From positions 10,060,139 through 10,124,138 of the forward strand of contig NC_064039.1 of assembly GCF_932526225.1 (NCBI RefSeq): DNA of 64,000 nt. Direction: 5' to 3'. Position 1 is the first letter of the stretch. The number at the start of each line of letters is the position of its first letter. Under the pieces are notes generated by a model, which was given only the letters and a program-made list of their open reading frames with translations, searched no databases and was not told the origin of the DNA. Positions 25,131 to 37,959 of this stretch are shown piece after piece. A program made the translations under genes and the position numbers. This DNA is from Nematostella vectensis (lineage: Eukaryota; Cnidaria; Anthozoa; Actiniaria; Edwardsiidae).

Positions 25131-26064
25131 CAGTGCTGAAAAACGTAAGACTAGTTCCAGTACCGCGCGGTTAAACCAGCCTTTTTCATTGAAATGGCGG
25201 CGTTTTACCGGCGAACTATCACATTTTGGCGAAAGCTAAGAAAACTGGATCAAACCTAAGGCTATAATTTTCTTTATGACTCCCTCATTATCAAACAAAT
25301 CTGTCATCTTTTGTACAGTATGGTTTTAATGCTGTACAGTAAGTCAAAACAGCGACTGAAGTCAGCCTTTTGTACCTTAACTCGAACGATTCAACTCTAA
25401 TTTGTTTGTTTTCGCCAGAACACGCGCATGCGCATACGTTATTCAGAACTGTCCACAAGGCCTAGCTACGCATGCGTGCGCATAAGAACATAGACTTGCA
25501 TAGTAGAGAGCTAACGTCATCGATTCGTATAATAGATGAACACGAAAGTTTTACAAAAGAAGCTATAGTCCACTGATAGCCTTCTGCGATATGAGAAAAG
25601 ACCCCTAAGGGTTGTTGCTGGCCCTCTGATGGTATATAATGATTAGTTGTTTTACACCACGTGCATTTGCTCTTTGAGAGATATCTAGCTATCTAGTCTT
25701 GGAAATCTCACTAATGACTATGATCCTCTTCATCTTAATCTGTGTATTTTCACACTTAAGGGCCTTTGGGTGGTAGGAAAGGGATATTGATGTCTTAACG
25801 TTTTTTATTCTTTAATAACTAACATACCGAAATTCAATATACAAATTATAGTAACGCCAAAATGCCGCGCAACTGTCTTTTAACTTTCGAATGCCTTCCC
25901 ATCTGATATTTGCGACACATTTTTTTTTTTGTATTTAATTTGTGATATTCTTTTTTTTTATTTCAATTACCGAAAAGGGTAATTTTTTTTTTTTTTTGCA
26001 TAACTTGGACTCGCCTCAGTCGGGAGACAAACCAGACTTTAAGTCGTGAGATAATGGTTTGTTC
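25131..26064. other. Non-coding stretch
   Basis: No gene recognised. Long T runs lie at about 25919-25931, 25951-25959 and 25983-25998. Confidence 0.45.
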
Positions 26065-26297
26065 TTAAAGCCGCATTGTCACCAGTTTACTTCCGGTCGA
26101 TTATGTAACAATCTCCGATGATTTTTAACGGAAAACGCGAAAGATATTTCAAAATATTAAAAGCAGTGTGTTTATTGAAAGTTTCTTTGAGGATGTGATT
26201 GATAATTTAGAGCGGATGGCCTGTTTAATATCTCGGATTTTAATAGATTCTTTTGTCTTTTAACGGTTGAGGTAAACTGGTGACAATGCGGCTTTAA
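26065..26297. mobile_element. MITE with perfect terminal inverted repeats and TTAA at both ends
   Basis: The first 26 bp and the last 26 bp are perfect reverse complements (AGCCGCATTGTCACCAG inside a TTAA at each edge). TTAA target duplications are the mark of piggyBac-type insertion, so this is probably a piggyBac-dependent MITE; the superfamily is inferred from the TTAA only. A second, truncated copy lies at 58748-58893. Confidence 0.8.
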
Positions 26298-26504
26298 TTT
26301 TATAAAAGTTTGATATGTCTGAGTCCTGTTATTGCAGTGGTTCTGTTGGATCAATACTTAGGCCTTTACCGATCTCCTTGTCTTCCGTAGCCGTATATTT
26401 AAAGTAGGTTCAGAATGTAAGGAGCAGTTGGCTTAGTACTGCATGCTTGGGAATATGCATATACACCTGCACATGGTTATTATGTTAAAATCAAGCCCAT
26501 TTTT

Positions 26505-26990
26505 TCCGTGGGGGGGACTCTCCAGAAAAGTAGACGGGGGTGCTCGACCTATCTTTTAGGGTATAAAATTCTTACAAAATGCTATCTCTTAAGGGGTGTC
26601 TTAGGAATTTTCCGATTCTGCTATCTAGGGTTTTTACGCCCGAGGAGAAGGATTTTTCCGTTTCTGCTATCTTTGAGGGTGTCTCACGCTTAATGGTGGC
26701 CCAATCGCTCGAAACGTATTTTACAATAAACCACAAGTCAACTGATCAGTTAATACTTCCGGCTTTATTGTCGGTAACGTTATAACAATACAGGATTCGT
26801 CAACCAATTAAAATGGGCATTGTTTTTTTTTAATGCTCTCTCTTAGGGTTAAAAATTCCTTCGACCACACCCAATGTGCTATTTCTTGGGGTAAGAATTG
26901 TTGTTGAACACGCCCTTAGTGCTATTAAAATTGATTTTGCTGTCGAGCACCCCCGTCTGCCCCCCCCCCCCCCCCCCCTCGGGGGTCCCT
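26505..26990. mobile_element. Inverted-repeat element with 'gacgggggtgctcgac' subterminal repeats
   Basis: The word agacgggggtgctcgac at about 26530-26546 is inverted at about 26940-26958. Inside are degenerate repeats around 'ccgattctgctatct' and 'ccgtttctgctatct'. The right end is followed by a run of 19 C (26960-26978). A different, AT-richer segment (about 26690-26830) sits in the middle. Confidence 0.5.
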
Positions 26991-27639
26991 TTTTATTATA
27001 AGATATTCAGAGTAGATCTTCACTACGGTTTTCAATATCTTTCCAACTCTTTCCAAAAGCCACTATCTCCAAAAGCCAAAACGCCTGGGCTTTAGTTAGA
27101 AATTGCCAATTATCAATATCGCATTCGATGGCTTCTCTCCTTATTTCGTGTTCTTCTGGACATCTGATAAAATTGGTAATTCTCAGTGGGTCCCCAGTCA
27201 GAATGTCTCGAATACGTGTAAACTTTGCTTTGTTTCTATTCTTTAATTTTGTATTGATCGCTGACACCCCGATAACTCAAACTACTGAAATCAATGGGAA
27301 ACTTCCGTGTTATTACCACGACTTAAAAATGGGTTTGCTCTTGTTCCTGTTATTCCAATTATTATTACTTTCTTACATTACTTTTCTTCTTGGACATAGC
27401 TTTCCAAAAGTGTTTCTATCAAAGTCTGGGGCTAGACAACCGTGATTTCCACACATGCATTTGAGCATTGCCAGATTGCTGTCTTCAAACAGCGTTAACG
27501 TTTACAATTACGAGTACCCCCTGCGATATAGGTAATGTTGTGAGACCCCTGTCGAAAAACAAATAAATAAAATCTATTTTAATGAATAGACAAAATTGGT
27601 TTGCTCACTAAAGTTGCTTTATTTAATTGCCGCGGAACA
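26991..27639. other. Non-coding stretch
   Basis: An 86-codon frame at 27007-27267 (-), rich in charged residues, overlaps a 105-codon hydrophobic frame on the other strand. Neither is recognisable and neither has supporting splice context. Confidence 0.4.
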
Positions 27640-28175
27640 CTAAAACCGAACCAATAGGAGAAAATGGCAGGGAAGCTTCCAGCAGGCGGTACCACTTAAG
27701 TTCAGTTCTATCGTCCTTGTGGTCTATGATCGGATTTCGAATGCACGCGTGGTTTTACCCTAGCGATCTACATCTCTTTATAATAAGGATCAAGTAGACA
27801 CTTGTCTACACCTCTCAACTAATCAGTATTTGACAAGGAAAGCACACTCTTTTCATACTTTCCGATCGGGTTTCATGTTTCGGGAGGATGAGTAGTTACA
27901 CGGAATATCGAGACCCCTAGCATAAACACTTCTCGTCAGGGATAAAACGTTAACGGTGATTACATCGATCTCTCAACCTCTAACACCTCCTTGGCTCAAG
28001 TGCTGGTATTTCACTCTGTTTACACTAACTCTTGTCTCCCGTATAAGGTGAACTTGATCCGGTCATCACGAACAACGCCGCTCGCTTCCAAGCACCACCG
28101 TCTTGTTTAACTATAACACAACTCCATCATTAAGAGACTGATAACGATCTCCGACTTGAGATTCTAGATGGGGAG
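27640..28175 (+). promoter_or_regulatory. Candidate promoter with a 5' exon ending in a strong splice donor
   Basis: Base composition is more balanced than in the flanks. A CCAAT-type word lies near 27650 ('aaccaatagg'-like), and at 28168 an ATG in 'ctagATGGGGAG' is followed immediately by the consensus donor GTAAGT (28176). This would suit a first exon encoding only two or three residues, or a 5' UTR exon. Which downstream gene it belongs to is unknown; the GPCR starts 9.8 kb further on, on the same strand. Confidence 0.25.
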
Positions 28176-31100
28176 GTAAGTCCGATCGATGTTTTATTTT
28201 ATTCGTGTGCACTTTCATCTTCATAACGCTTTAAGTTTTGTGTTGCTCTCGCTAATCATCGCACGTATAAAGAAATTCGCGTATAGTAGTAGCATGTTTG
28301 GAATAGCAGAAGTAGCATGTTTCAAGGCAGGAGATCCTGCTTAGATTTTCATTGTTGATATTTTTCCGTGATAAACTCGTTAAGTCAAGTATTGGGTATA
28401 TCTTCTCGAAAGATGGGGTCAGTGCTAGTTATTATTATTTGATATCGGTTTCTGGCAACCTTATGGCTATACACATATCATAAGATTGATTTCCACGCGA
28501 TCTGTTTGTGGACAGCTCCTTTTAAAGAACACACACTAGTTCAAAGATTTGCGAAAGAAAATCTGGAAATTCTATCCCCTGTTACTTTTGCCGTGCATTT
28601 ATTACATTGAATTGAAGGTGCCTCTCTATTTCTATCTGAATATTTTTTTTACCATACATAATTTTCAGACTCAAGAGAAGTAAATGAAAGTGATTGTCAA
28701 ATTCTCACGCTATAGTGCATGCGCTGCGTATCGTTTCTGGCGACAAGTTTGTTTACCGCCACTGTGTGCACCAACGCTTATACAGCGTCTGTCCTTTTTT
28801 GTCGTTTAGTAGCGGGCACGAAACAGTAGGAAACCAGATACTTAGCGGCTTTGCGTAAGGTAATTATTGGAGATTACTGTCAGAATAACCGCTAAACTAA
28901 TATCTGTAGCTCTTGGCTCCAATACTGCTGTGACTTCCCGTAGACTCAGCAGAGATTTAAGCAATTCACTTTAAATGGGTAGAACCGGTGTGACTTTCTG
29001 TCACATGCAAATGGTGTTTTCCCAGCAAGACAACATTTTTATCGGTTTCCGAAAGGGGTAATTTCGGTAAAACGTTTTTAGCCGTTTTGTCGAACACTAG
29101 AAACGTTCGGTCGAGGAGTTCATGAGTTGAAGAGATTATTTTACAATATCGAATAAGCAGCTTGACAGCAGCTTGCCCAGATGACGCCTGAATGGATTTG
29201 TTGACAGTGGCAAGGCACGAATCCACGAGGCTGTTACAAATGTTACTAGCCCCACCGACAGAGCAAAAAAAAATAACAAGTTTCCCCAAATAAGATCTGG
29301 TTAACTTTGGTAAGCTTGAATTTGTGCATAGAGGTTCCTTGTGTTATGTAAACCAACATATCTAAAAGCGTTTTTTTCTAATGGATTCGTCTTCGAGATA
29401 TAAGGCTTGAAGTGCAATTTTCAAATGTTCAAAGTATGAATTCTCCTCGTTTTTAAGGAGAAGTCGGGCTCTGATCAGAAATTAAGCTAACTTTGCTCGC
29501 TTATATCTAAATTTCATAACTTTTACCTAAATTTCTTTAAAATTTTTAATTAAGCTTTTGGTCATATGAACTCCTTGCATGCGGAGTCTTAAGCTTATAA
29601 ATTGAGAATTGGAAAATTTCATGCCATTTTTTTTTTTGCATCAATACATCTATGTATTGTTATGATAACGTACTTACAGTAATAACTGTGTTTTCTCCAA
29701 TTTGTTTCTCTGAAAGTCAAGGTTTGAGCCTTTTTTAGGTGGGAGGAGGGGGGATTTCGCTTCCAGATATCGAATGGTCGGTCTGGTCGAATGGTCCGAA
29801 ACCTCTAAGAACTATTTTTAGTTATATTTCTAGCTCTTTGGTCTTTTTCTTTCCAACTCAAACTGTTTTTATTATTATTATTATTTATTATTATTATTTA
29901 CCGACAATAAAGGCTGCGTTTTGGAATTCGTTAAGTCGGTGGTTTTTCGCCACGGCGTGTGGCGATTAGAGTGTTTGTGTACGTTGGATTAGTTGTTTAA
30001 GCACTTATGGGGATTTAGTGTCCCCCCAAACACCTCTCAGGAGTCGAAGTAAATGGCACGAACATGGCAGATCCCCCGACATCTCCTCGGCCTTTGTACC
30101 TACACACATGACTAGACCTGTAACTTTGTCCCTGAAATTGTGTTCTAGGCATATCTTGGGACTAGGTCTTTTGTGTATATAGTTTCCCTTGTCCATTGCT
30201 TGTTATCATTGTCAGAAACGAAAGTTAGATAACTCTCAGAATCTTCTCTACCTTTTCACCCCAAAGGATGCTTATAGCTAAGATATGTATCGACACATCG
30301 ATACACTTCTTTCTATCTTGATATCTTTTAACTTTTATTCAGTCCTTCTCTTAAGTTGTATTTTTTCGTTTTTTTTGTTTAGTTTTTCCCATAACTACTA
30401 AAAATGAAAATAACAACAACGATTTTTTCCTCTTTAACTACTGCTTTACTCTGCCTTGCTTTCATGCCCGTCATGCCTTGCGGCGCGACAAGGGACATTT
30501 ACGATTACGCATTTCAAGTTTCATCCATTAAATAAATATGCATTATTAAACGGTGTTTTACCAAATGAGATAATGAAATATCCAAATTTTCATTTTAATT
30601 GCGAGTTACAGTAAAGGAAGTCATCTGCCGCTAAGCGAATGCAAGTCTCAATTTCATCTCCGAGGAGGTCTCAATTAATAATAGATGGGTTTTTTATATG
30701 TTGACAAAAAATCAAAAGCTATGGCTATGTAATGGAAAGTGTAGGTCTGATTGAAAAGCTTTGATTTCTTTTTACATAGAAATTATTTCATGTTTTGTAT
30801 TTTAAAAAGCATGCTTGTTCTTTTCTCTCTATGGATTGCACACAGGCGCTCGGAGTGAGTAAGGCAAGAAATCACGTTCGCTTAGCGAGCGCGATTTGAC
30901 ATAGCATTTAAGGCACCCGGCCCCTTTTCTTTGTCCTTGCGCCACCAAAATTTCCATGTATTCCCACATTCCTATTCTTGAAATAAAAAAAAAAATAAAA
31001 AATAGAGAGAGCCTGTTTTTGCAGGCAATCCATCTTTATTAGTTTTCACTGTAGTTTTATAACAATGAATGGGCCCAATAGCTCACGAGGCCGAAGGCAA

Positions 31101-32559
31101 TGTGGGCATGAATAATAATTGTTTTATTCAATCATATCAGTAGGTCAATTTGTATTGCCAAAAACTCATCACAGTAGAAGTGAAAATTTCAAAATATTTT
31201 TCTCGCTTTAATAAATTGAAATAACCTTTCTATATTGAAAGCTGGGGAAAACATTTTTAAAGAATAATAACATTTTTTTGATAATATGTTGCTAGGATAT
31301 TTCTATGGATAGAAATGAACCCGGTCTAAAATGTGCGGTCTTGCCGAGAAGACTTAGATCAAATTAATGAAAATTTATCGGAGGAACCATATTTTGAAAA
31401 CAACTCTTTATTTTGACCTAATCTCGGGAATGCACAGCCGGCTGTTTGTCATATAAACTCGGTTGCTTAAATTCCAATTTTAATGTTTATTTAGTGATTT
31501 TGTATAATTAAAAGGTTCTTATTAAGATATTCAAGTATCTCTTGAATGAAGGATTATCAATCACTGCGATTCAATGGTATCAATATCATTTTATTCTAAC
31601 GCCAGTGTGTTCTGTTTTGCAAATATTCCACCGTCTTGCCAAAGCAAATATACTCCGTGCCTGTGGTAGATATCGAAAATCACATTAGCTTGCGACAACC
31701 AACTGGGATTTCATCACATTTATTATTAAAGCCCATGGTTTGAGTTTTCTTGGTAGCACTGTTTTCTAGTAGATACATAATTGTTGGCTTCTAACACGGG
31801 GAGAAATCTGGGTAGGCCTTCCACGGCGAGAACTGGTCTCTATCACGTTAGCTTGCACCACACGGTACGGAAGGTGTATGGTATAAACTTAAATATAAAG
31901 ATCCAAGTTGAAAATTAATACTTAGACTGATCATTAGCAGGAATTTTTTAAAAATCTTGTTTTATTCCTCCAAACCTGGTATTTAAAGCTGTAGGACGCT
32001 ATGAAGCACGGTGTAAGTTGAAGTCATTCTGAAACTGGTAATCAGTCGTTAGCTTAAACTTTTTCGCGGACAAATAGGAAATATTTTCTTTAGTCTATAT
32101 AATTTGGTGTTAATATGTTGATTTGCTTTCTTTCCCTAGGGCTAGTTATTTTTAGTCGGCGAATATACTAAGAGGCATTTAGTATTTTTTGAAAACTCCA
32201 GTCGTCACCCTCAGACACTCTTAATATTAGCATTTTCGTATATTTTTCTTACTGAACATGTTTTATTAATCAAATCACAGCATTATTTTTTCGCTTTTAA
32301 CTATTTGTTTGGTATTGTCTTATTTTACTGTGGTGCTTATTCTATTATTCAAAACCTCTCATTTAAAAGTTCTAAGCGTATTTTGTAATTGTTTGTCTTC
32401 CTTAATGCTTTATTTTTAGCAGCTTTTTTACTCAAAGTTTTCAACTCGATTATCACATATTTAATAAATTCACTCCAATGCAAGGGTATTTATTAGTAAT
32501 GACTGATTTGAATGAATTCTAGTAAAAATCATAATAATAATGATATCATATTTTTATAC
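28176..32559. other. Non-coding region, one unassigned open frame
   Basis: A 107-codon frame at 28966-29289 (-) contains a CNSLVDSCLATVNKSIQ segment and has a protein-like composition, but no ATG context or family I can name. An (att)n microsatellite lies at about 29868-29899. The rest shows no recognisable gene. Confidence 0.4.
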
Positions 32560-33464
32560 CTGCCAACCCCCAGACTTGAAAAAACCGGGAGATTATTTTA
32601 GGGTGGGAGGGGAGGGGGTACTGGATGAGGAGGGGGGGGGGGGTGGGGGGATTAGCAAATCACAGAGTTTTGCTCGAAGATGTGTGTGTTCTTTTGTTCT
32701 CTTATTGTTGTTGTACCCTATCGTAAAGCGAAAGAAAAGATGATAGGTAAAATAAGTCTTTTTTTTCAGAAATTCATTCAACTTTGTAACAAATATTATG
32801 AATAATATATTCAAATGATATTACGCTTGTACAACTCAGTTTATATTTATTTGATAAAATATGATAAAATGGTGAAAACTTTGATCGAAATTTTCGCGAT
32901 GTTCACTTTCGAAATTAATTGTGTTGAAATTACTTTTTGGTAAAACACTAGATTGACTGGACTAATGATTCGATGTCAAAAACGTCAATTTCAACTACTT
33001 TTTGAGAGGCCAGAATTTTATTCCATCGTATCCTAACCACAGAGCGCCTAAAAATTCTCTCTTTTGAGCCTTGAAGTTTGTGGCCGGCATGATTTACAAC
33101 GCCAACTTTCAAACTCGCGCGAAAACGGCTCCAAAGTATGAGCCAATTTCTCAACAATTCGCACGAAAATATTGTCAAACTTGATTGGCCGATATACGCA
33201 AGCATTTCAGTATTGCCGTAGTAGTCCTGTGGTCTACAAGAAACGCCTGGAAAAGGCTCATTTAAAGTTTCTCGAAACCTCGAAAACGTCATAACTTGAA
33301 TACAAACTATAAGAATTGCATAACTTTGTGACTAAAATCCAACTTTTACTTCAAAAACAACTCGACTGATTAAAATTTGGTCATAAACCGGGAGATTTGA
33401 GGTAAAACCGGGAGATTTGATAAAAAAACTGGGAGTCTCCCGGTAAAACCGGGAGAGTTGGCAG
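32560..33464. mobile_element. ~0.9 kb inverted-repeat element with CTGCCAAC ends and CCGGGAG subterminal repeats
   Basis: The left end CTGCCAACCCCCAG (32560) is matched in reverse at the right end (…GGGAGAGTTGGCAG, 33464). Near both ends are copies of 'aaaccgggagatt', one on the left (about 32582) and at least four on the right (33387-33455). A 114-codon frame inside (32948-33292, -) is not recognisable. There is no transposase, so it is probably a non-autonomous DNA transposon. Confidence 0.55.
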
Positions 33465-36433
33465 CATTTGATGTATAAGACTTTCGTAGCTCGGTAATGT
33501 ATTGACTATCGAAAAAAGTGGTAAATTGGATAGAAATCAGAGGCGTGCGCGCGTTTGACAATCACCGTATATTTTCCTTTGTCGATTTCTGCTTCTTTAC
33601 GCGCTCGGTGCAAGCATTTTCTTAACGTTACGATTTGATTCGAACACTTTACTTTTCAAGTACCTAGGTAAAATCTACACAAAACAATCTATCATTTGCA
33701 CATGAATACAAATACAGATATACAATAGCGTGTTTTAAGATCTATAAAATACTAGGGATATCCAGCAGAAGATCCAAAAATGTTATCTGTACCTTGTTTT
33801 GTTTCGTCGATCTTAAAATAAGTCCAGGCTGTTTTATTGCATAGCGCAAAAAAAATCTGTTTACTAATTTTTTTTTTGCCACAGGCTGACCACAGTAATA
33901 AAAGTCAACTGCTACTCGCGTGTACCACATTAAAGCGCGGGAAAAGAAATCGACGCGTGCGCGTAAAAACGTTCTATGAGAGTGTCGTAAATCATATCGC
34001 GCTGTTATTGCGACACCTTTGTTTTTATAAGTGTGCTAATTGTTCTGGTAAATATATGCTTAATTAAAAAGGTAATTTTGTAACTAACATGAACCATTAA
34101 TTCTTCTTGATTGAACTTATTTTTTTTTTTAAATGAGTATGGAGTATCTCTATATTTTTTATTTTTGAGCTTTGTTATTATTTAGAAAGGTAACGAAGAA
34201 ACAAAATTCTATTTCTTGAGTCATTTCCAATATCTTACTGTTAATGCTGAATGCCTGTAAATTTGTGTTGAAAGTTAAATGAATCATTAGTTTAACTCCA
34301 ACATTTGACTACCATTCACTCACTCATCGCATTTGAATCTTCTGCCGCTTGATGCTAAATATCACGCAATCATTTCAAGTCAGCTTCTTTCGCATTTCTT
34401 TTCGTAACCAGGTCAGTAAAAACAACGCTAATTTATCCGTTTCTCTTTTTATATATTTTACGAGTGCCACAAACGCAATCTTCGTTTGTACCGTGAACTT
34501 TGCGCCTTTCGGGGGAGACTTCCCAGGTTGATATTTGAGAACTTCATTTAGCGAAACTGATGAATAATACTGAACACTACATTACCTTATTCCGTGTGAA
34601 GGTAGCCAGATATGAGCTGTCGATCACAGTCGTTCTTCAAAAAACAACTTTGCGCAAGTGCCTTTTCTTTGAGTCGTTATTTGACCGTTTTTTTCCCAGT
34701 GTGAAACAGCCGTGTTTATGTGTGTGGCGCCCTTCTTCCCTTGCCCTTTGGTTGGAAATAACATCAGAAAATGATGAATGTGAGATGTTATTTTTATTGC
34801 GTTAGAACTAGGCACTTAGTGGTAAACAAAACAACGATTTTGACGCTGTCTCGGCCAACCTTGTGATCCGTCAACAATTCGATCTTGCCATTTTAAACGA
34901 TATAAAAAAGCATGTTTTTAAGAAAATGATTATTAGAACAATACCAAGGATTTCAAGGTGGTTCTCTTATTTTTTTGCACTTCAATGAATTATTAAAAGT
35001 ATGATCAAAATCTGAGCACAAATCTTTGTCCTGAATTTGTTTTTTTGTATGACAAAATCTTGTTTTCTTTTTAGACAAAAAAACGTACTCACTTGACCCA
35101 GGAAAATATTTTTATTTTACACTGCTTAAAGCTTGGCTCTCAATTTTCAATTTTTCCATTGTGACAAGAGAACAGTTATCGAGCACTTACAGTAGTAATT
35201 ATACCCGTTCTCGTGTAGGCGATAAAGGAAATTCTTGGCAACCACCTGCCACCTGTTTTTGCCATTTAATAATTAGTGTTCGGCCCCTAGGGTTCTGTAA
35301 ACCCCTTTTGTCATCTTGGATTACGAGGCTTGTGGGATCTTGGGGAAAAACGCTTATGCTCTTGGCACAAGAACATTATTTTTAATAAAAACATCCAGTC
35401 CTAGCGTCATCAAAGAATTTTAGGCATCTTTCACACATTCCTGTATCATTACCTGACGAAAAACATATTTCAGTCCAGCAAAGATACAATACAAGCAATA
35501 ATACAATTTGGGTAAAATTGTTATAAAATTTTAAGGAACCTGGAGCCGACGGAAATACTAACTTAAACGTAATTCTTTCTACTAATATTAACGCTTATAA
35601 AGGATTATGGTGTGTTGTGAAAGAAGCATTATTATTTTAAGCGTTTTTTTTTTATGACTCAAAATTTGTTGTAATTACCCAACGTTTGTGGACGGGTCAT
35701 AGTGTAAGTGACAACCCAAAATTTCTTATTATATTTACTTAATAATTCTATAAGAGAATGCCATTCTTACTATCGATACTACGGACAATATTAGACTTGG
35801 ACTGCTGTAGATAGTGTTCTTGGCATTTTTACATTTGCCATTACGTTGTTATCGTATCAGCGTATCCGCCCTGATGATTGCCATGTGCCGTGTTCACCCC
35901 ATCTAACATGGGACAGTAATCAGAGAGTGCTACCGCGCTGTACTTAGATTCTTGGCGAGCAAAAGAAACTCCTTATTAATATGCGTCTTGCATAATTCAT
36001 TAGAATAACATTAAGTTTCTAATTATAGCAAGAGCAAATTACAAAGTTATTTGTATGGCTTGCAAAAGCGGTATGTGGAATCATTTTAATTACACACCTT
36101 TTAGTTTGAGGCATGTGTGCCATTGTTAGATAACTCTTACATTCCATTCCGAGGTGCGTCGCAGTCTTTAAACATTTTAACAGCTTTAATGAGTGATATG
36201 ACTTGCTTTTACTATCGCTCTAGTATCTTCCTTGCTAATTGCAAAAATTGTGACGTCACGAAATCAAGATCACATCAGTCATCAAATGCTTTGCCACGAT
36301 CGTATTTTAAACATCTCCTTTTCATATTGACCTCAGAACCTAAAACCACTTTGTCTTTTTATTTCAAAGCATCCAAAATATTATAAACAGAGATTCAAGC
36401 CATGGTTGGTTGTTAAAGATGGTAGAAACGGTA
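33465..36433. other. Non-coding AT-rich region
   Basis: Only short, random-looking frames. No gene, RNA or transposon recognised. Confidence 0.4.
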
Positions 36434-36455
36434 GGGGGGGGGGGGGGGGGGGGGG
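36434..36455. repeat. Run of 22 G
   Basis: Uninterrupted G tract followed by 'aggggaagagg'. Length in the assembly may be unreliable. Confidence 0.9.
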
Positions 36456-36584
36456 AGGGGAAGAGGTTAAAGGATGGTCACTGCCTGCCAATGGATGATC
36501 TTTAGAAACAAACTGGGTGGAAAATAGCTTGTATAAACTCCTCGCGCTCTAAATTGTTCCAAGTCCTATCCTCTTATCATTCTC

Positions 36585-36655
36585 ATGGGTGTAACATATA
36601 TGGTCATAGGTGTACCATATATGGTCATAGGTGTACCATATATGGTCATGCATGT
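36585..36655. repeat. 21-bp tandem repeat, about 3.3 copies
   Basis: The unit 'gtgtaccatatatggtcat' plus two bases is repeated and is itself partly palindromic (ccatatatgg). Because 21 is a multiple of 3 it produces a repeated open frame on the - strand (36549-36995), which I do not consider a gene. Confidence 0.85.
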
Positions 36656-37739
36656 ACCATTTAGCCGTCAGCTGTTGATAACCCGGCCCCAACCCGCGGG
36701 AATCCCACGAATGCTTAATACTAGGTGTCCCGTATTTTTCGGCTCTCGTAAACTTTTCTTGATGTCTACACCGCAGGGCCGCACTGTTAATGGAAATGTG
36801 TTTATCGCTGATTGCGGGTAATTGTCGCGAATCGTCTCGTGTATAGCTCGTGAAGTACCCAGTGTCTGCCTCAGGGCCTCTCGAGCCCATAAAACAGGTG
36901 GTAATAGAATTCTCTATCCAAGTACTAATTAATGCCGTGAAGGGTTTTAGCGTGTCGGGCGATGCTATTAGATGATGATTTGTTATGAGGCTCAAGAGGT
37001 TATTACTATATCCCAGCTCTCCGACAGATGTAGCGAGATGTAAGAAGGTTTGCTAATTAGCCCCTAAGGCTTGCTTACACAGATCGCCCTAGAAAGCACT
37101 TTCAATAACTTATTTTTCCTTTTCTCCCATAACACAGATTGTGAGTTTGTATCTTTTGGACTAGCAGATAAGACCGACCCCCAACTTTTTTGTCTGTAAA
37201 AAAGCTTCAGTCAAATAGCAAACTGATCTTACTGAAGTAGTTAGAATTGAATTTATGGAAGGTATAATATGACCTAATCAATGTATGACGTCTGTTAAAC
37301 CCTGGATCCCATGGGTTTATAAATAGCAGCCTCTTTCGCTTATTAGCTCACCTGAAGGCATTTTTAATAGCATTCTTTCTTTTTCCTTTGGAAGGCCGCA
37401 TCTTGAAATATTTGGTTTATCTGAATTGTTGTTTTTATCTAACATTAGACAATATTGCTGACTATATTTGAAAACAACAAAAAATGCTTGGTAAAGGTTT
37501 AACTCATTCCTAGCACTATTATTACCATGTTGGTGGCGTGGAAATAAAAAAAAAATACTGAATGACCAAAAAAATATATTTCAAAACGCGCTAATTACTG
37601 CTCTTTTCTAGAAAAGTTAGGCTTTTAGATGCTTCACATTCTTGACGTAATGTTTTCTTTGTCGAACCCTTAAACCTTTATTGCAATCTTATTTTCGTGT
37701 TTCCTCTAAATATTAGGTACCATGACTCATTCAGCTTGA

Positions 37740-37959
37740 TTCCTCTGATAAATTATTATTTCATTTTAGGCTCTACTAAAGTCCACGCTGAAGATTACTG
37801 GAACAAAGCGTACTCTGTCATCAAAGTCAAGCAATCAACTTTCAAATTTCTTCAGAGTTTCGTAGTCATCCATTGATCTGTTCCAATATAAAGGCATTTA
37901 TTTTCTGGCACTGCGTTCTTGCAATCACATCGGCAGAAATTGAGGGTGAATTGCAAACC
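37740..37959 (+). other. Putative 5' UTR exon of the GPCR gene beginning at a splice acceptor
   Basis: 'attatttcattttag' ending at about 37769 is a good 3' splice site 190 bp before the start codon. The reading frame of the receptor is closed by a TGA at 37789 and has no ATG before 37960, so this part is untranslated. The upstream non-coding exon or promoter is not identified. Confidence 0.4.

Noticed and set aside
32593-32814. Pro/Ser-rich frame on the - strand
   Set aside because: Produced by a G-rich low-complexity tract at the end of an inverted-repeat element.
36549-36995. 148-codon open frame on the - strand
   Set aside because: Part of it is a 21-bp tandem repeat; the rest has no family resemblance and no splice support.
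37873-37959. Signal-peptide-like extension of the GPCR upstream of its ATG
   Set aside because: The extension has no ATG and would start from TTG; the frame is closed by TGA at 37789. The ATG at 37960 is the supported start.
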